Shown here: piece by piece, positions 9,865 to 21,427 of the stretch
Layout: each line of letters opens with the position of its first letter
How positions within the stretch are numbered: the stretch's first letter is position 1
NCBI GenBank assembly: GCA_013695765.1
Contig: JACCZW010000155.1
Coordinates: forward strand, 18,126-82,125
Source of the DNA: Gammaproteobacteria bacterium
GTDB taxonomy: Bacteria; Pseudomonadota; Gammaproteobacteria; JACCYU01
Direction of reading: 5' to 3'
Length of the DNA stretch: 64,000 nt
Notes under the pieces: model-generated
What the model was told of the DNA's origin: nothing
Database searches by the model: none
What the model saw: only the letters and a program-made list of their open reading frames with translations
Translations under genes and position numbers: made by a program

Positions 9865-10989
9865 TCACGGACTGAAGATCAACACGATGTAGACGAAAAA
9901 CAGCACCAGATGCACCGCGCCTTCCAGCACGGTGGTGCGCTGGACGCTGAATGTCAGCATGCTGACCGCCAGGGTGACCGCCAGCAGGACCATCTCGGCC
10001 GGACTCAATCCCAGAATCACGGGCTGGCCGGTGATCAGGCCGATCGCGAGCACGGCTGGGACGGTGAGTCCGATGGTGGATAGCGCGGCGCCCAGACACA
10101 GGTTCACCGCGCGCTGCAACTGATTGGCGAGCGCCGCCCGCAATGCGCTCATACCCTCGGGCGTGAATACGATCAGCGCGATCAGCACACCGCCCAGCGC
10201 CGCCGGCGCGCCGAGCGCGGCGATACCGTGGTCGATCAGCGTCGCCAGTTGTTTGGCCAGCAACACGATGGGGAGCACCGTCACAATCAGCAGCAGCGTC
10301 TGAATTCCGATTTCCAGCGATGACGGTTTTGCGCGGCTGTGTGCGCCATGGTCGTCGCTCGCGAGTACGCCCACGGCCTGCGGGGCGACGAAAAAACTGC
10401 GATGACGCACCGTCTGCACGGCGAGAAAAACGCCGTACAAAAGTATCGTGAACAACGCCACGGAGAACGCCTGCACGCCGGTAAGCGACGGGTCCGGCGT
10501 GGAGCGCGTGAAATTCGGCAGCACCAGCGCGATCACCGACAAGGGCACGATGACCGCGAGGAACGCCGCAGCACCTTGCAGATTATATTCCTGCGTGTGA
10601 TGGCGGATCCCGCCCAGCAGCAGTGCTAAGCCCACCACGCCATTCAAGATAATCATCAGCAGCGCGAACATCGTGTCGCGCCCGAGCGTGGGCGCGGCAT
10701 CGGAGGTCAGCATCACCGCCGAGATCAGCGCCACTTCGATGATGATGATGGAGAGCGTAAGGATCAAGGTGCCCAGCGGCTCGCCGAGGATTTCGGCCAG
10801 ATGCTCCGCGTGCTCGACCACACCGAACGCGCACCAGGCGATGACGGCGAACAGCCAGACGAACAGCGCGGTGGCCTTGATGGGCGAATCGAGATCGGCG
10901 AGCAACCCCGCGCCTAGCACATAAGATGCGATAACCGTGCCCCATGCGACCAGCAGCCTGCCCGCAATAAACATGGTGTTCTTCACCAT
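9865..10989 (-). CDS. chaA: Calcium/sodium-proton antiporter ChaA
   Basis: Ca2+/H+ (and Na+/H+, K+/H+) exchanger of the CaCA superfamily in the inner membrane. It has 374 residues and about 11 hydrophobic segments. The two inverted ion-binding repeats are visible as LGEPLGTLILTLSIIIIEVA and FTPEGMSALRAALANQLQRA, and SDAAPTLGRDTMFALLMI matches E. coli ChaA. A central hydrophilic loop with DDHGAHSR lies at about residues 205-215. It starts three bases after the oxidase gene ends, so the two are one transcript. Confidence 0.92.
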   Translation of the reverse strand: MVKNTMFIAGRLLVAWGTVIASYVLGAGLLADLDSPIKATALFVWLFAVIAWCAFGVVEHAEHLAEILGEPLGTLILTLSIIIIEVALISAVMLTSDAAPTLGRDTMFALLMIILNGVVGLALLLGGIRHHTQEYNLQGAAAFLAVIVPLSVIALVLPNFTRSTPDPSLTGVQAFSVALFTILLYGVFLAVQTVRHRSFFVAPQAVGVLASDDHGAHSRAKPSSLEIGIQTLLLIVTVLPIVLLAKQLATLIDHGIAALGAPAALGGVLIALIVFTPEGMSALRAALANQLQRAVNLCLGAALSTIGLTVPAVLAIGLITGQPVILGLSPAEMVLLAVTLAVSMLTFSVQRTTVLEGAVHLVLFFVYIVLIFSP

Positions 10990-10992
10990 AAA

Positions 10993-12411
10993 TTACTCTC
11001 CTTCAGGTGAATTACTTTCCTCTGGCCAACCCTTGCCGGGGTTCAGAATTCCGTGGGGATCGAATGTGCGCTTGATGTCGCGCATCAATCGCAGCGCCAC
11101 CGGATCGAGTTCGCGCGCGACAAAATCCCGCTTCGAAAGGCCTACGCCGTGCTCGCCCGACAACGTGCCATCAAGCGCCAGCACCAGGCTGAAGACTTCG
11201 TTCAGACAGCGTTCGGCAGCGCGCACCTGACTCAAATCCCGCGGGTCCAGCAGCAGGTTGACGTGTATGTTGCCGTTGCCGGCATGCCCGAAATTCACGA
11301 TTTTGATGCCGTGCTTGATGCTTAAACTCCGCAAGCCGTCGACCAGTTCAGCAAGGCGCGACACCGGCACCACCACGTCTTCATTTATCTTGCCGGGAGC
11401 GACGTTGCGCAGCGTCGGCGAAAGCGCCTTGCGCGTCGCCCACAGCGCAGCGACTTGCGTCTCGTCGCGCGCGCGCACGATGTCGATTAAGCCATCGACC
11501 GTCGCGGCCCGCGCTAGCGCGTCCGCCGCAAAGTCGATGTAGTCTTCCGCGCCGTCCACCTCGATCATCAGCAACACGCCGGCCCGCTCCGGCAACTCGG
11601 CTTGCGAATGCGCGCGGATCATGTCGATGGCGGCGGCGTCCATGAACTCCAGCGCGCACGGGATTACGGGTTGCGCCATGATGCCTGCAACCGCGCGCGC
11701 CGCGGCGTCCACATCGGCGTAGATCGCGCGCAAGGTGCGCTTGCAAACTGCTACCGGCGTCAGTTTCAAGGTCGCCTCGGTAATGATCGCGAGCATGCCT
11801 TCGGAGCCGATCAGCAAGCGGGTCAGGTCCAGCCCGACCACGCCCTTGCTGGTTCGTACGCCGGTGCACAGTTCTTCGCCCGCGCCGGTCACGGCCCTTA
11901 AACCCAGCGTGTTCTCGCGCGGCGTCCCGTATTTCACGGCACGCGGCCCCGCCGAGTTGAAGGCGAGATTGCCGCCTACCGTGCAATAAGCCGCACTGCT
12001 GGGATCGGGCGGCCAGAAGAACCCGTGTCGGGCGGCGGCTTCCTGCACCGCCTGATTGGTGGCGCCCGTCTCCACCACCATCAGCCGGTCGGCGGGGTTG
12101 ATTTCCAGGATACGGTCCATGCGCTCCAGCGATAACACCACACCGCCCTGCACCGGCACCGAGCCGCCGCAAGTGCCGGTGCCGCGCCCGCGCGCGGTCA
12201 GCGCGACACCATGCCGGTTGCACAGGCGCACCACACCAAGCACCTGCGTATGGCCACTGGCGAAGACCACGGCCGCGGGCGGCACGTGGCGGCGGCTGTT
12301 GTCGTAACCATAAGGCCAGCAATCGGCCGGGTCGGTGCGCAGATTGCCTGTCCCCGCAACCAGCGTCAGCGTTTCCAGGAATGCCGGACGCAGCATCTCG
12401 CCTGCCGCCAT
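10993..12411 (-). CDS. FAD-linked oxidase, GlcD/D-lactate dehydrogenase family
   Basis: Flavoprotein of the PCMH-type FAD family that oxidises D-2-hydroxy acids (D-lactate or glycolate). It has 472 residues: an N-terminal FAD domain (ALTARGRGTGTCGGSVPVQGG, PPDPSSAAYCTVGGNLAFNSAG, LIGSEGMLAIITEATLKL) and a C-terminal cap with NFGHAGNGNIHVNLL and the closing GTLSGEHGVGLSKR, the usual active-site end. The substrate is not determined by sequence. It starts one base downstream of diaA and leads into chaA. No glcE or glcF partner is present, which favours a single-subunit D-lactate dehydrogenase. Confidence 0.88.
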   Translation of the reverse strand: MAAGEMLRPAFLETLTLVAGTGNLRTDPADCWPYGYDNSRRHVPPAAVVFASGHTQVLGVVRLCNRHGVALTARGRGTGTCGGSVPVQGGVVLSLERMDRILEINPADRLMVVETGATNQAVQEAAARHGFFWPPDPSSAAYCTVGGNLAFNSAGPRAVKYGTPRENTLGLRAVTGAGEELCTGVRTSKGVVGLDLTRLLIGSEGMLAIITEATLKLTPVAVCKRTLRAIYADVDAAARAVAGIMAQPVIPCALEFMDAAAIDMIRAHSQAELPERAGVLLMIEVDGAEDYIDFAADALARAATVDGLIDIVRARDETQVAALWATRKALSPTLRNVAPGKINEDVVVPVSRLAELVDGLRSLSIKHGIKIVNFGHAGNGNIHVNLLLDPRDLSQVRAAERCLNEVFSLVLALDGTLSGEHGVGLSKRDFVARELDPVALRLMRDIKRTFDPHGILNPGKGWPEESNSPEGE

Positions 12412-12412
12412 G

Positions 12413-13446
<1,034 letters not shown>

Positions 13447-13797
13447 TCAGTCGGTGGCGTCGAAGGCGTTGCGCACCCAGTCCAGACGCTCGCCGGCCTC
13501 GATGGCGATAACGTCGAAACGCGCCGCGCGGGTCGAGCGGCTGGTTTGCAGGTAATGCTGCGCGCAGGCGATCAGGCGCGCGCGCTTGCCACGGTCAACA
13601 CTGATAAGCGCGCCGCCGAAACCCGGATGCCTGCGCATGCGCACCTCCACGAACACCAGTGACTTGCCGTCCCGCATGATCAGATCGATCTCGCCCGCGC
13701 GGCAGCGATAATTGCTCTCCAGCAGGCACAAACCCTGACCTTCCAGAAAAACGCAGGCGCGTTGCTCGGCGTCGCGGCCACGCGCCTGTCGCGTCAC
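13447..13797 (-). CDS. yraN: UPF0102/YraN family protein, endonuclease-like fold
   Basis: Small protein with a Holliday-junction-resolvase-like nuclease fold and unknown function. The GTG at 13797 overlaps the lpoA stop (GTGA) and gives 116 residues, the family length; the frame is open further but is a shadow of lpoA there. Family signatures are GLCLLESNYRCRAGEIDLIM, SLVFVEVRMRR and ARFDVIAIE. The charged residues of the nuclease core (E/D in GEIDLIM, E in FVEVR) are kept. The position beside lpoA and rsmI is conserved in gammaproteobacteria. Confidence 0.9.
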   Translation of the reverse strand: MTRQARGRDAEQRACVFLEGQGLCLLESNYRCRAGEIDLIMRDGKSLVFVEVRMRRHPGFGGALISVDRGKRARLIACAQHYLQTSRSTRAARFDVIAIEAGERLDWVRNAFDATD

Positions 13798-15731
13798 GGC
13801 GCGGTCTGGGCGGCGAGCGACCCGGGCGGCGCACGCAGGCTGTCCATCACGGTGGCCGAACCATCGACGAACTGCGCCCATTGCAGCGCGCGATGGAGGC
13901 GGCCGCGAGCGTCCATGTGCAGCGTGCCGGTGAGCCCCGCGTAGCGCTCGTACGGCCGCGCCGCCAGACGCTTGAGGTAGTAGATCACCCGGTACGCATC
14001 GAAACCCAGTGCGGCCAGACGCGGCAACTGCTGACTTTCCTGAGGAAACAGGCGGTCCATGCGCGCGCGCAGTGCCGGCAGCGGATTCGCCCCCGGCACG
14101 GTCCACGGCATGTCGCAATACATGACGCCATCGATGTCGCGATCGGTGCCCGGGTCCGCAATCCCGGTGTAAATGTGCGAAGTCGAGTAAACGGGCAGAT
14201 CGCTGGCGAAGTGGAAGCGCAGTTGCGGGCGCAACAGTCTAGCCTGACGCGGCAGCGCCACCATGAACATCATGTCGGCGTCCGGACGGCGACGCGGCTC
14301 GAACTGCAAGTCCAGATTAAGCAGACTGCGCAGTTCGCTGTTGCGCTGCTCGCTCATGTCGATGCCCAGCACATCTTTTATGGGCGCGGCGAAGTCCGCG
14401 GCGCTCTCATCGTAACGGTTTACGGCCAGCACGGTGCCGCCCAGATCCTCGAAACGCGCGCGAAACGTATTGAGCAGACGTTCGCCCCATTCGCCAACCG
14501 GTGCGAGCACCAGCGCGGTGCGGTGGCCGGCAAGCGATGCGCGCTCGGCCGCCTGCCGGGCCTCGTCCTCCGGCAGCAGACCGAATTCATAGAGATTATT
14601 CGGCGGACCGACCTTCTCGTCGCTGTAATTAAGGCTTAATACCGGCACCGGCAGACGCCGATTTTGCGCGAGCGCGGCCACACCTTCCTTGTCCAGCGGA
14701 CCGACCACGAAATCAGCACCTTCGCGCACGGCTTGCTGATATACCTGCCGCGCATCGTCGCCGCTACCGACGTCATATATACGGATCGAGGGCTTGTCCG
14801 GTGCGATTTCATCGGTGTAATGCGCCGTCATAAAGCCCGCCAGCACCGCGCTGGAGACGCTGGCGTACGCGCCCGACAGCGGCAGCATCACCGCGATCTG
14901 CCGCGGGCGCACTTGCAGCGATCGCCAGTCGCGGCGCAGTTGAGCGAGCAGCGTGTCGCCGGCTGGATGTCCCGCGTAACGCCGCTGCCAGTCGTCCAGT
15001 TGCCGGTCGAAAGAGTCGAAATCCGCGGGCGAGGTTTTGGCTATGTAGCCCAGCTCCAGCCAGCCGCGCAGCCGCGGATCGCGCTCGACGCGCAACCAGC
15101 GGGCAAGTTCCTGATCGCTTGCTCGCGCCAGCGCCTCCCATATTTTCTGGTGATTGGCCGCGATCGCTTTTTGGTCGATAATTTCCGTCGTAAGCGCGGA
15201 ACGCACCCGTACACTGTCCAGCACGCGCCCCGCCGCCAGCAGCGCCTGCGCGCGCAATTCTTCGACTTGCGTATAGAAGTCCGGCGTGGTGAGGCTCAAA
15301 CCCGGCGGCAGCGCCGCCAACGCGACATTGTGCTGCCCGTCCATCAGCCCCAGCCGCGCCTGCGCGATACGCGCGCGCACCAGCGCCGTGCCCGCCAGCC
15401 GGTCGGCCGGAATCATGCTTAAGTATCGCTTCGCAAGCGCCGTGGTTTTGGGCGTGAGCACGGTCTCCACGGCGCGCAGTTGCAGATCTTCTCTCCGTGG
15501 CGAATCCACGCCTTTCGCCTGCTCCCAGTAAGCAGCCGCGGCGCCAGCCAGATTGCCCTGCTTGATGAGTCTGGATATCTGAACCTGCACCGGTCGCACG
15601 TCTTCGCGCGGCGGGTCGGTGGCGCAGGAGACGAGCGTCAGCGCCACGACGACGCACAATAGAGCGACGCACCGCGGGCCGCGCAGGCTGAGGACGCTGA
15701 TTGGATCGCGCAATACCAAGCCCTGTATCAT
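13794..15731 (-). CDS. lpoA: Penicillin-binding protein activator LpoA
   Basis: Outer-membrane lipoprotein that activates PBP1A during peptidoglycan synthesis. The ATG at 15731 gives 645 residues with a hydrophobic signal and the lipobox LVSC near residue 36; an earlier ATG at 15782 would overlap the rsmI start and displace the signal. An N-terminal TPR-like region (GNLAGAAAAYWEQAKG) is followed by a periplasmic-binding-protein-like C-terminal domain beginning at IAVMLPLSGAYASVSSAVLAGF, with GPLDKEGVAALAQNRRLPVPVLSLN. It is divergent from rsmI by 29 bases. Confidence 0.93.
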   Translation of the reverse strand: MIQGLVLRDPISVLSLRGPRCVALLCVVVALTLVSCATDPPREDVRPVQVQISRLIKQGNLAGAAAAYWEQAKGVDSPRREDLQLRAVETVLTPKTTALAKRYLSMIPADRLAGTALVRARIAQARLGLMDGQHNVALAALPPGLSLTTPDFYTQVEELRAQALLAAGRVLDSVRVRSALTTEIIDQKAIAANHQKIWEALARASDQELARWLRVERDPRLRGWLELGYIAKTSPADFDSFDRQLDDWQRRYAGHPAGDTLLAQLRRDWRSLQVRPRQIAVMLPLSGAYASVSSAVLAGFMTAHYTDEIAPDKPSIRIYDVGSGDDARQVYQQAVREGADFVVGPLDKEGVAALAQNRRLPVPVLSLNYSDEKVGPPNNLYEFGLLPEDEARQAAERASLAGHRTALVLAPVGEWGERLLNTFRARFEDLGGTVLAVNRYDESAADFAAPIKDVLGIDMSEQRNSELRSLLNLDLQFEPRRRPDADMMFMVALPRQARLLRPQLRFHFASDLPVYSTSHIYTGIADPGTDRDIDGVMYCDMPWTVPGANPLPALRARMDRLFPQESQQLPRLAALGFDAYRVIYYLKRLAARPYERYAGLTGTLHMDARGRLHRALQWAQFVDGSATVMDSLRAPPGSLAAQTAP

Positions 15732-15760
15732 GCGCGCCAGTATCTTGACTGGCTGACACA

Positions 15761-16672
15761 GTGTCAATCGAAGTTGGATCAATCAAACCCAGGCCAACCA
15801 AACCCGGATCAATCAGGACGGGGACAGGCAAAGCCGGCGTGCTGTACGTCGTCGCCACACCGCTGGGCAATCTCGCGGACATCACCTATCGCGCCGTGCA
15901 GGTGCTCAAAGACGTGGATCTGATCGCGGCGGAGGACACCCGCCACAGCCGCCCTCTGCTGACGCATTACGGCATCGAGACGCGCACCATCAGCCTGCAC
16001 GAACACAACGAGCAGGCGCGCGCCCGCACGCTTACGGCCCGCCTGCTGGCCGGCGAGTCGATCGCGCTGATTTCCGACGCGGGCACGCCGGTGATCAGCG
16101 ACCCCGGATACCGTCTGATCGCCGGCGTGCGCGACGCCGGCGTGCGCGTATCGCCGGTGCCCGGCCCCAGCGCGCTGATTGCGGCCTTGAGCGCCGCCGG
16201 CCTGCCGACCGACCGTTTCGTGTTCGAAGGCTTTCTGCCGGCGAAAGCAGGCGCGCGGCGGCGGCGGCTCGAGGGACTCGCAACCGAGACCCGCACGCTC
16301 GTAATTTACGAATCGAGCCACCGCATCGAGGCAAGTGTCGCAGACATGCGCGACGCGTTCGGGCCGGAGCGCCGGGCGGTTATCGCACGGGAGCTGACCA
16401 AGGCGTTCGAGACCCTGCATGACGATGCCCTCGAGGCTTTATGTCAATGGCTCGCGGACGACTCGAACCACCGTCGAGGCGAGTTCGTGGTCATCGTCGC
16501 CGGCGCGACGGAACTCGAAGAAGGCGATGCAGCCGAAGTTCGCCGCGTGCTGAGCCTGCTGTTGCGGGAGCTGTCGCCCAAAATCGCGGTGCGGCTGGCC
16601 GCGCAACTCACCGGCGAGAGCAGAAACAGGGTTTATGAAATGGCGCTCGCGTTAAGCCGCAACGATAAATAA
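15761..16672 (+). CDS. rsmI: 16S rRNA (cytidine-1402-2'-O)-methyltransferase
   Basis: Methylates the 2'-OH of C1402 in the decoding centre of 16S rRNA using S-adenosylmethionine. It has 303 residues from a GTG start. Motifs of the RsmI tetrapyrrole-methylase fold are LYVVATPLGNLADIT, AEDTRHSRPLLTHYGI, ISDAGTPVISDPGYRL, VPGPSALIAALSAAGLP and the RRRRLEGLA basic stretch. The C-terminal end (RNRVYEMALAL) is typical. It lies divergent to lpoA, as in E. coli. Confidence 0.95.
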   Translation: MSIEVGSIKPRPTKPGSIRTGTGKAGVLYVVATPLGNLADITYRAVQVLKDVDLIAAEDTRHSRPLLTHYGIETRTISLHEHNEQARARTLTARLLAGESIALISDAGTPVISDPGYRLIAGVRDAGVRVSPVPGPSALIAALSAAGLPTDRFVFEGFLPAKAGARRRRLEGLATETRTLVIYESSHRIEASVADMRDAFGPERRAVIARELTKAFETLHDDALEALCQWLADDSNHRRGEFVVIVAGATELEEGDAAEVRRVLSLLLRELSPKIAVRLAAQLTGESRNRVYEMALALSRNDK

Positions 16673-16694
16673 GCCGCCGGATCAAGAGTAACGC

Positions 16695-17261
16695 TTACGT
16701 CTTCGGTAGCGTGACGCCCCGCTGGCCCTGATATTTGCCGCCGCGATCCTTGTACGAAGTCTCGCATTCCTCATCCGCCTCCAGGAACACCACCTGCGCC
16801 ACGCCCTCGTTGGCGTATACCTTGGCCGGCAGCGGTGAGGTGTTGGAGAACTCCAGGGTAACGTGGCCTTCCCACTCTGGCTCCAGCGGCGTTACGTTGA
16901 CGATAATGCCGCACCTCGCATAAGTGCTCTTGCCCAGACATATCGTCAGCACGTTGCGCGGAATGCGGAAGTATTCCACCGTGCGCGCCAGCGCGAAGGA
17001 ATTGGGCGGGATGATGCACACGTCGGCCTTGAGATCCACGAAGCTCCGGTCGTCAAAACCCTTGGGATCGACCACTGCTGAATTGATGTTGGTGAAGATC
17101 TTGAATTCATCCGAGCAGCGCACGTCGTAGCCGTAGCTGGAGACGCCGTACGACACAATGCGCCCCTGCCCGTTGGTCCGCACCTGGCCGGGCTCGAACG
17201 GCTCGATCATGCGATGTGCGGCGACCATGCGCCGGATCCATTTGTCGGATTTGATGCTCAA
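16695..17261 (-). CDS. dcd: dCTP deaminase
   Basis: Deaminates dCTP to dUTP for thymidylate synthesis. It has exactly 188 residues, the length of the proteobacterial single-function enzyme. Visible blocks are [50 protein letters not shown] (catalytic region), [25 protein letters not shown] and the C-terminal [13 protein letters not shown]. It lies downstream of apbC on the same strand after a 225-base gap. Confidence 0.96.
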   Translation of the reverse strand: MSIKSDKWIRRMVAAHRMIEPFEPGQVRTNGQGRIVSYGVSSYGYDVRCSDEFKIFTNINSAVVDPKGFDDRSFVDLKADVCIIPPNSFALARTVEYFRIPRNVLTICLGKSTYARCGIIVNVTPLEPEWEGHVTLEFSNTSPLPAKVYANEGVAQVVFLEADEECETSYKDRGGKYQGQRGVTLPKT

Positions 17262-17486
17262 GGGTAACGCCCCACGGAAACTGGTTTGTGAACTCGGCGA
17301 ACGCCGACCTGGATTTTACATGCCTTTATCAGCGCCACGACAAGTAATGATTGCCGGCTAACCGCTCGCTCCAATCGAACGCCAATTTTGGCTCGTCCTG
17401 GCAACCGATGTCGCCAGCATTCGATCGCCGCCGTGGCCGCCTGCGGCTCCGCGTGCCGGCGCGCAATGGGATTGCCCCGCCGTGCG

Positions 17487-18578
17487 CTAGTTGTTCTGAA
17501 TCACGATCTTCGGGAAGCGGGCGCTGAAATCCTTGCCCTTCAACGCGAGTTTGGCCGCGGTGCGGCGCGCGATGTCGCGATAAATGGCCGCCACCTTGCC
17601 GTCTGGATCGGCCACCACGGTCGGTGTGCCGCTGTCGGCCTGTTCGCGGATGTGGATGTCCAGCGGCAGCGAACCCAGCACGTCCACGCCGTAGTCCCGG
17701 CTCATGCGCGCGGCACCGCCCTCGCCGAAGATGTGCTCCTCGTGCCCGCAATTCGAACATATATGCGTGCTCATGTTCTCGACGATGCCGAGCACCGGCA
17801 CATCGACTTTCTCGAACATCTTCAAGCCCCGGCGCGCATCCAGCAGCGCGATATCTTGCGGCGTGGTGACGATGACCGCGCCCGAGACCGGAATCTTCTG
17901 CGCGAGAGTGAGCTGGATGTCGCCGGTGCCGGGCGGCAGGTCGACGATCAGATAATCGAGATCGCGCCAGCGCGTATCATTCAACAGCTGCTCCAGCGCC
18001 TGCGTGACCATGGGGCCGCGCCAGATCATGGGCGTTTCTTCGTCGATCAGAAATCCAATGGACATAACCTGGATGCCGTGATTCTCCTTGGGTTCGATGC
18101 TCTTGCCGTCCTTCGATTCCGGCTGACCGACCAGCCCCATCATGCGCGGCTGGCTGGGCCCATAAATGTCCGCATCCAGAATCCCCGCCACAGCACCCTC
18201 GGCCGCCAGCGCGAGCGCCAGATTGACCGCGGTGGTTGATTTGCCCACGCCGCCCTTGCCCGAAGCCACGGCGATGATGTTCTTGACGTTCTGCATGGGC
18301 TTGAGCGACTTTTGCACGGCGCGCGCCTGAATCTTCCACGACACGTCCACCCGCGCGTCGCGCACACCTTCAACACCTTCGACCGCTTCGCGCACCCGCG
18401 CGGCCAGTTCGTCCCTGAAGCCTTTGGCCGGATAGCCGAGCACAACATGGACCTTGACACGGCCGCCATCGATCGCGATGTCGGCGATCGATTTCTCCGA
18501 GACCAGGTCCGTGCCCGAATGGGGATCGATCACGCCTTTAAGCGCCGCTTCGACCTGCTCGCGGGATATATCAGTCAC
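17487..18578 (-). CDS. apbC: Iron-sulfur cluster carrier ATPase ApbC (Mrp/NBP35)
   Basis: Cytosolic P-loop ATPase that binds and delivers [4Fe-4S] clusters. It has 363 residues: an N-terminal MIP18/DUF59-type domain (residues 1-85, VIDPHSGTDLVSEKSI), a deviant Walker A GKGGVGKST at 107-115, the switch region YLIVDLPPGTGD, and the cluster-binding CxxC in HICSNCGHEEHIFGEGG. It is divergent to metG, the arrangement in E. coli. Confidence 0.95.
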   Translation of the reverse strand: MTDISREQVEAALKGVIDPHSGTDLVSEKSIADIAIDGGRVKVHVVLGYPAKGFRDELAARVREAVEGVEGVRDARVDVSWKIQARAVQKSLKPMQNVKNIIAVASGKGGVGKSTTAVNLALALAAEGAVAGILDADIYGPSQPRMMGLVGQPESKDGKSIEPKENHGIQVMSIGFLIDEETPMIWRGPMVTQALEQLLNDTRWRDLDYLIVDLPPGTGDIQLTLAQKIPVSGAVIVTTPQDIALLDARRGLKMFEKVDVPVLGIVENMSTHICSNCGHEEHIFGEGGAARMSRDYGVDVLGSLPLDIHIREQADSGTPTVVADPDGKVAAIYRDIARRTAAKLALKGKDFSARFPKIVIQNN

Positions 18579-18904
18579 TGGATAATTCCTCCTGGTATGC
18601 CGGTACGAGCATGAGTCGCGGCTGGAACGCCGCGCCTGTACGGGCCGAATGGGGGCGCGATTCGCATAAGCGAGCCGCTAAACCTCAATATTAATAAGCT
18701 TTGATTGTATCGCATGGGGGCACGGCGAGATAACCCGATCACATGGCGGTCGCTCGTGGTGAATGGTATTATTTGTATCACTGGGCGAAACTATTAAATT
18801 GATGCCACATTCGCTAACACCTTGTTAACTCTGCATTGCCGCCGAACCAGCCATCCTCATTGCAGGCATTTTTGTTTCTCCACTAATAACAATTACATTG
18901 GCTC
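18579..18904. other. Divergent intergenic region apbC/metG
   Basis: A 326-base region between two divergent genes that should hold both promoters. Its metG-proximal half is AT-rich relative to its surroundings and has a TATTAT hexamer near 18766. I could not assign a convincing -35/-10 pair or a ribosome-binding site before metG, and I see no small gene. Confidence 0.5.
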
Positions 18905-21043
18905 ATGAATCAAACGGCAAGAAAAATCCTCGTCACCAGCGCCTTACCCTACGCGAACGGGCCGATCCACCTCGGGCATCTGGTGGAATATATCCAGACT
19001 GACATCTGGGTACGCTTCCAAAAGCTGCGCGGCCACGACTGCATTTACGTATGCGCCGACGATTCTCACGGTACGCCCATCATGCTGAAAGCGCGCGAGC
19101 TGGGCATCACCCCGGATGCGCTGATCGAACGCATCGGGCGCGAGCATCAGGCGGACTTCAGGGATTTTCTCGTCGGCTTTGACAACTACCACAGCACGCA
19201 CTCCGAGGAGAATCGCGCGCTTTCGGAGCACATCTACCGTCGGCTGAACGAACAGGGATTGATCGCGAAGCGCACCATCTCGCAAGCCTTCGATCCGGAA
19301 GTCAAAATGTTCCTGCCCGACCGCTTCATCAAGGGCGAGTGCCCGCGCTGCGGCGCGCCGGATCAGTACGGCGATTCGTGCGAGGTGTGCGGCGCGACGT
19401 ACGCGCCCACCGATCTCAAGAACCCGCGTTCCGTGTTATCGGGCGCGGTGCCGGAAACCCGCGAGTCGGAGCATTATTTCTTCACCCTGGGCAAATTTGA
19501 GGACGACCTGGCGGCGTGGATGCACACCGGCTCGCTGCAGCCGGAGATCCGCAACAAGCTCAACGAATGGTTCGAAGCCGGCCTGCGGGACTGGGACATC
19601 TCCCGCGACGCTCCTTATTTCGGCTTCGAGATTCCCGACGCGCCCGGCAAATATTTGTACGTGTGGCTGGACGCGCCGATCGGCTACATGGCGAGCTTTA
19701 AGAATTACTGCGACCGCGAAGGCGTCGCATTCGAAGATTACTGGGCGGCGGACAGCGAAGCCGAGCTATACCATTTCATCGGCAAGGACATCGCCTATTT
19801 CCACACCTTATTCTGGCCGGCGATGCTGCAAGGGGCGGGCTTTCGCAAACCCACCGGCGTCTACTGCCACGGATTCCTGACCGTGCAGGGTCAGAAGATG
19901 TCCAAGTCGCGCGGCACCTTCATCATGGCGCGCACGTATCTGGAGCACGTCAATAATCCGGAGTACCTGCGCTACTACTTCGCCGCCAAGCTGGGCGCCG
20001 GCGTTGAGGATATCGACCTGAATTTCGATGACTTCGTCGCGCGCGTGAATAGCGATCTCGTGGGCAAAGTCGTCAACATCGCCAGCCGCTGCGCGGGGTT
20101 TATTAGTAATAGTTTCGATGGCCGGCTGGCAGACAAGTTGCCAGAACAGGATCTCTTGGAGCGTCGTCTATCGAGCGATGAACCTGATATGGCCGAAAGC
20201 GATACGCTAATGGAGGATCACGCATACGAACACTCTTTCGCGCCAGCAGACCTGATGTTCCAGTTTATTCAAAGCCGGCGAGTCATCGCACAATGGTATG
20301 AGGGTCGAGAGTTTTCGCGGACGATGCGTGAAGTGATGGGGTTGGCTGATCTTGCAAATCAGTATATCAACGAGCGAAAACCGTGGGCGCTGGCGAAACA
20401 GGCAGGTCGAGAAAACGACGTCCAGGCCATCTGCACCATGGGCCTGAACCTGTTCCGAATACTCATGATTTACCTGAAGCCCATACTGCCGCGCATGGCC
20501 ACGGAAGCCGAAGCATTTTTGAACATCGATCCGCTGACCTGGGACGACCTCAGCAAACCACTTATGGCGCACCGGATCAATCCCTTCAAGCCACTGATGA
20601 CCCGTATCGATACCAACGAGATTAACGCCATGATCGACGCCTCCAAGCAAACCACCGGCAGCGCACCAGCCATCAGCACCAATCAGCAAACGGCGCTGGA
20701 GAAAGACCCCATCGCGCCCGAAATTGCATTTGAGGACTTCGCCAAACTGGACTTACGACTTGCCGAGATCGTACAGGCGCAGCCAGTGGAAGGCGCAGAC
20801 AAACTCCTGCAACTGCGCATGAATCTAGGCGGCGAAACGCGCACCGTGTTCGCCGGCATCAAACAGGCATACACACCGGAACAATTAATCGGCCGCCTCA
20901 CCATCGTCGTCGCCAACCTCGCGCCGCGCAAAATGCGCTTCGGCCTCTCCGAAGGCATGGTCCTCGCGGCCGGCCCAGGTGGTAAAGACGTCTTTCTGCT
21001 CAAACCGGATGCGGGCGCGAAGGCGGGTATGCGGGTGAAATAA
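18905..21043 (+). CDS. metG: Methionyl-tRNA synthetase
   Basis: Charges tRNA-Met. The protein has 712 residues. The class I HIGH box appears as HLGH in [14 protein letters not shown], the knuckle zinc site is [18 protein letters not shown], and KMSKS lies near residue 330. From about residue 600 a separate EMAP-II-like tRNA-binding domain begins ([23 protein letters not shown]), which makes the enzyme the long, dimeric form. It is divergent from apbC. Confidence 0.97.
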   Translation: MNQTARKILVTSALPYANGPIHLGHLVEYIQTDIWVRFQKLRGHDCIYVCADDSHGTPIMLKARELGITPDALIERIGREHQADFRDFLVGFDNYHSTHSEENRALSEHIYRRLNEQGLIAKRTISQAFDPEVKMFLPDRFIKGECPRCGAPDQYGDSCEVCGATYAPTDLKNPRSVLSGAVPETRESEHYFFTLGKFEDDLAAWMHTGSLQPEIRNKLNEWFEAGLRDWDISRDAPYFGFEIPDAPGKYLYVWLDAPIGYMASFKNYCDREGVAFEDYWAADSEAELYHFIGKDIAYFHTLFWPAMLQGAGFRKPTGVYCHGFLTVQGQKMSKSRGTFIMARTYLEHVNNPEYLRYYFAAKLGAGVEDIDLNFDDFVARVNSDLVGKVVNIASRCAGFISNSFDGRLADKLPEQDLLERRLSSDEPDMAESDTLMEDHAYEHSFAPADLMFQFIQSRRVIAQWYEGREFSRTMREVMGLADLANQYINERKPWALAKQAGRENDVQAICTMGLNLFRILMIYLKPILPRMATEAEAFLNIDPLTWDDLSKPLMAHRINPFKPLMTRIDTNEINAMIDASKQTTGSAPAISTNQQTALEKDPIAPEIAFEDFAKLDLRLAEIVQAQPVEGADKLLQLRMNLGGETRTVFAGIKQAYTPEQLIGRLTIVVANLAPRKMRFGLSEGMVLAAGPGGKDVFLLKPDAGAKAGMRVK

Positions 21044-21220
21044 ATACGCGGGGCGCCGCGTAATCATTATCAAGTTCGCTGTGCCCAGCAAGCAGATTTA
21101 CCCCTCCATCGAGTCGACAGCCACGAGCAAGCGGGCGGCTGCGGCTCATGTCGAACATTAGGTGTTCCCTACGCAGGACAGTACAATTATATTTCCGAGA
21201 GTTGCTTGCAGGGAGTCATC

Positions 21221-21427
21221 ATGAATTTCAGTATCGAGCACGAGCAGGAAGATGATGGTCGCTGGCTGGCCGAAGTTCCTGAGCTGCCTGGCGTACTGGC
21301 TTACGGCGTCAATGCCGAAGACGCGATGGCGAAAGCGGAAGCCTTGGCCTTGCGGGTCTTGGCAGAGCGTCTCGAGCATGGCGAAAGCCGCCCTATTCCA
21401 ATTAGCATCTCCTTTGCGACGGCGTGA
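21221..21427 (+). CDS. hicB: HicB-family antitoxin
   Basis: Small antitoxin of a type II toxin-antitoxin pair. The ATG at 21221 follows AGGGAG at 21210-21215 and gives 68 residues. The partly degraded RNase H-like HicB fold is seen in MNFSIEHEQEDDGRWLAEVP, PGVLAYGVNAEDAMAKAEAL and the IPISISF end. It has no obvious C-terminal DNA-binding domain, so autoregulation may depend on the complex. Its stop overlaps the hicA start. The antitoxin comes first here, the reverse of the usual hicA-hicB order. Confidence 0.85.
   Translation: MNFSIEHEQEDDGRWLAEVPELPGVLAYGVNAEDAMAKAEALALRVLAERLEHGESRPIPISISFATA

Noticed and set aside
10673..10924. Open frames antisense to chaA and to most long genes.
   Set aside because: They mirror the codon structure of the real genes and show no family similarity.
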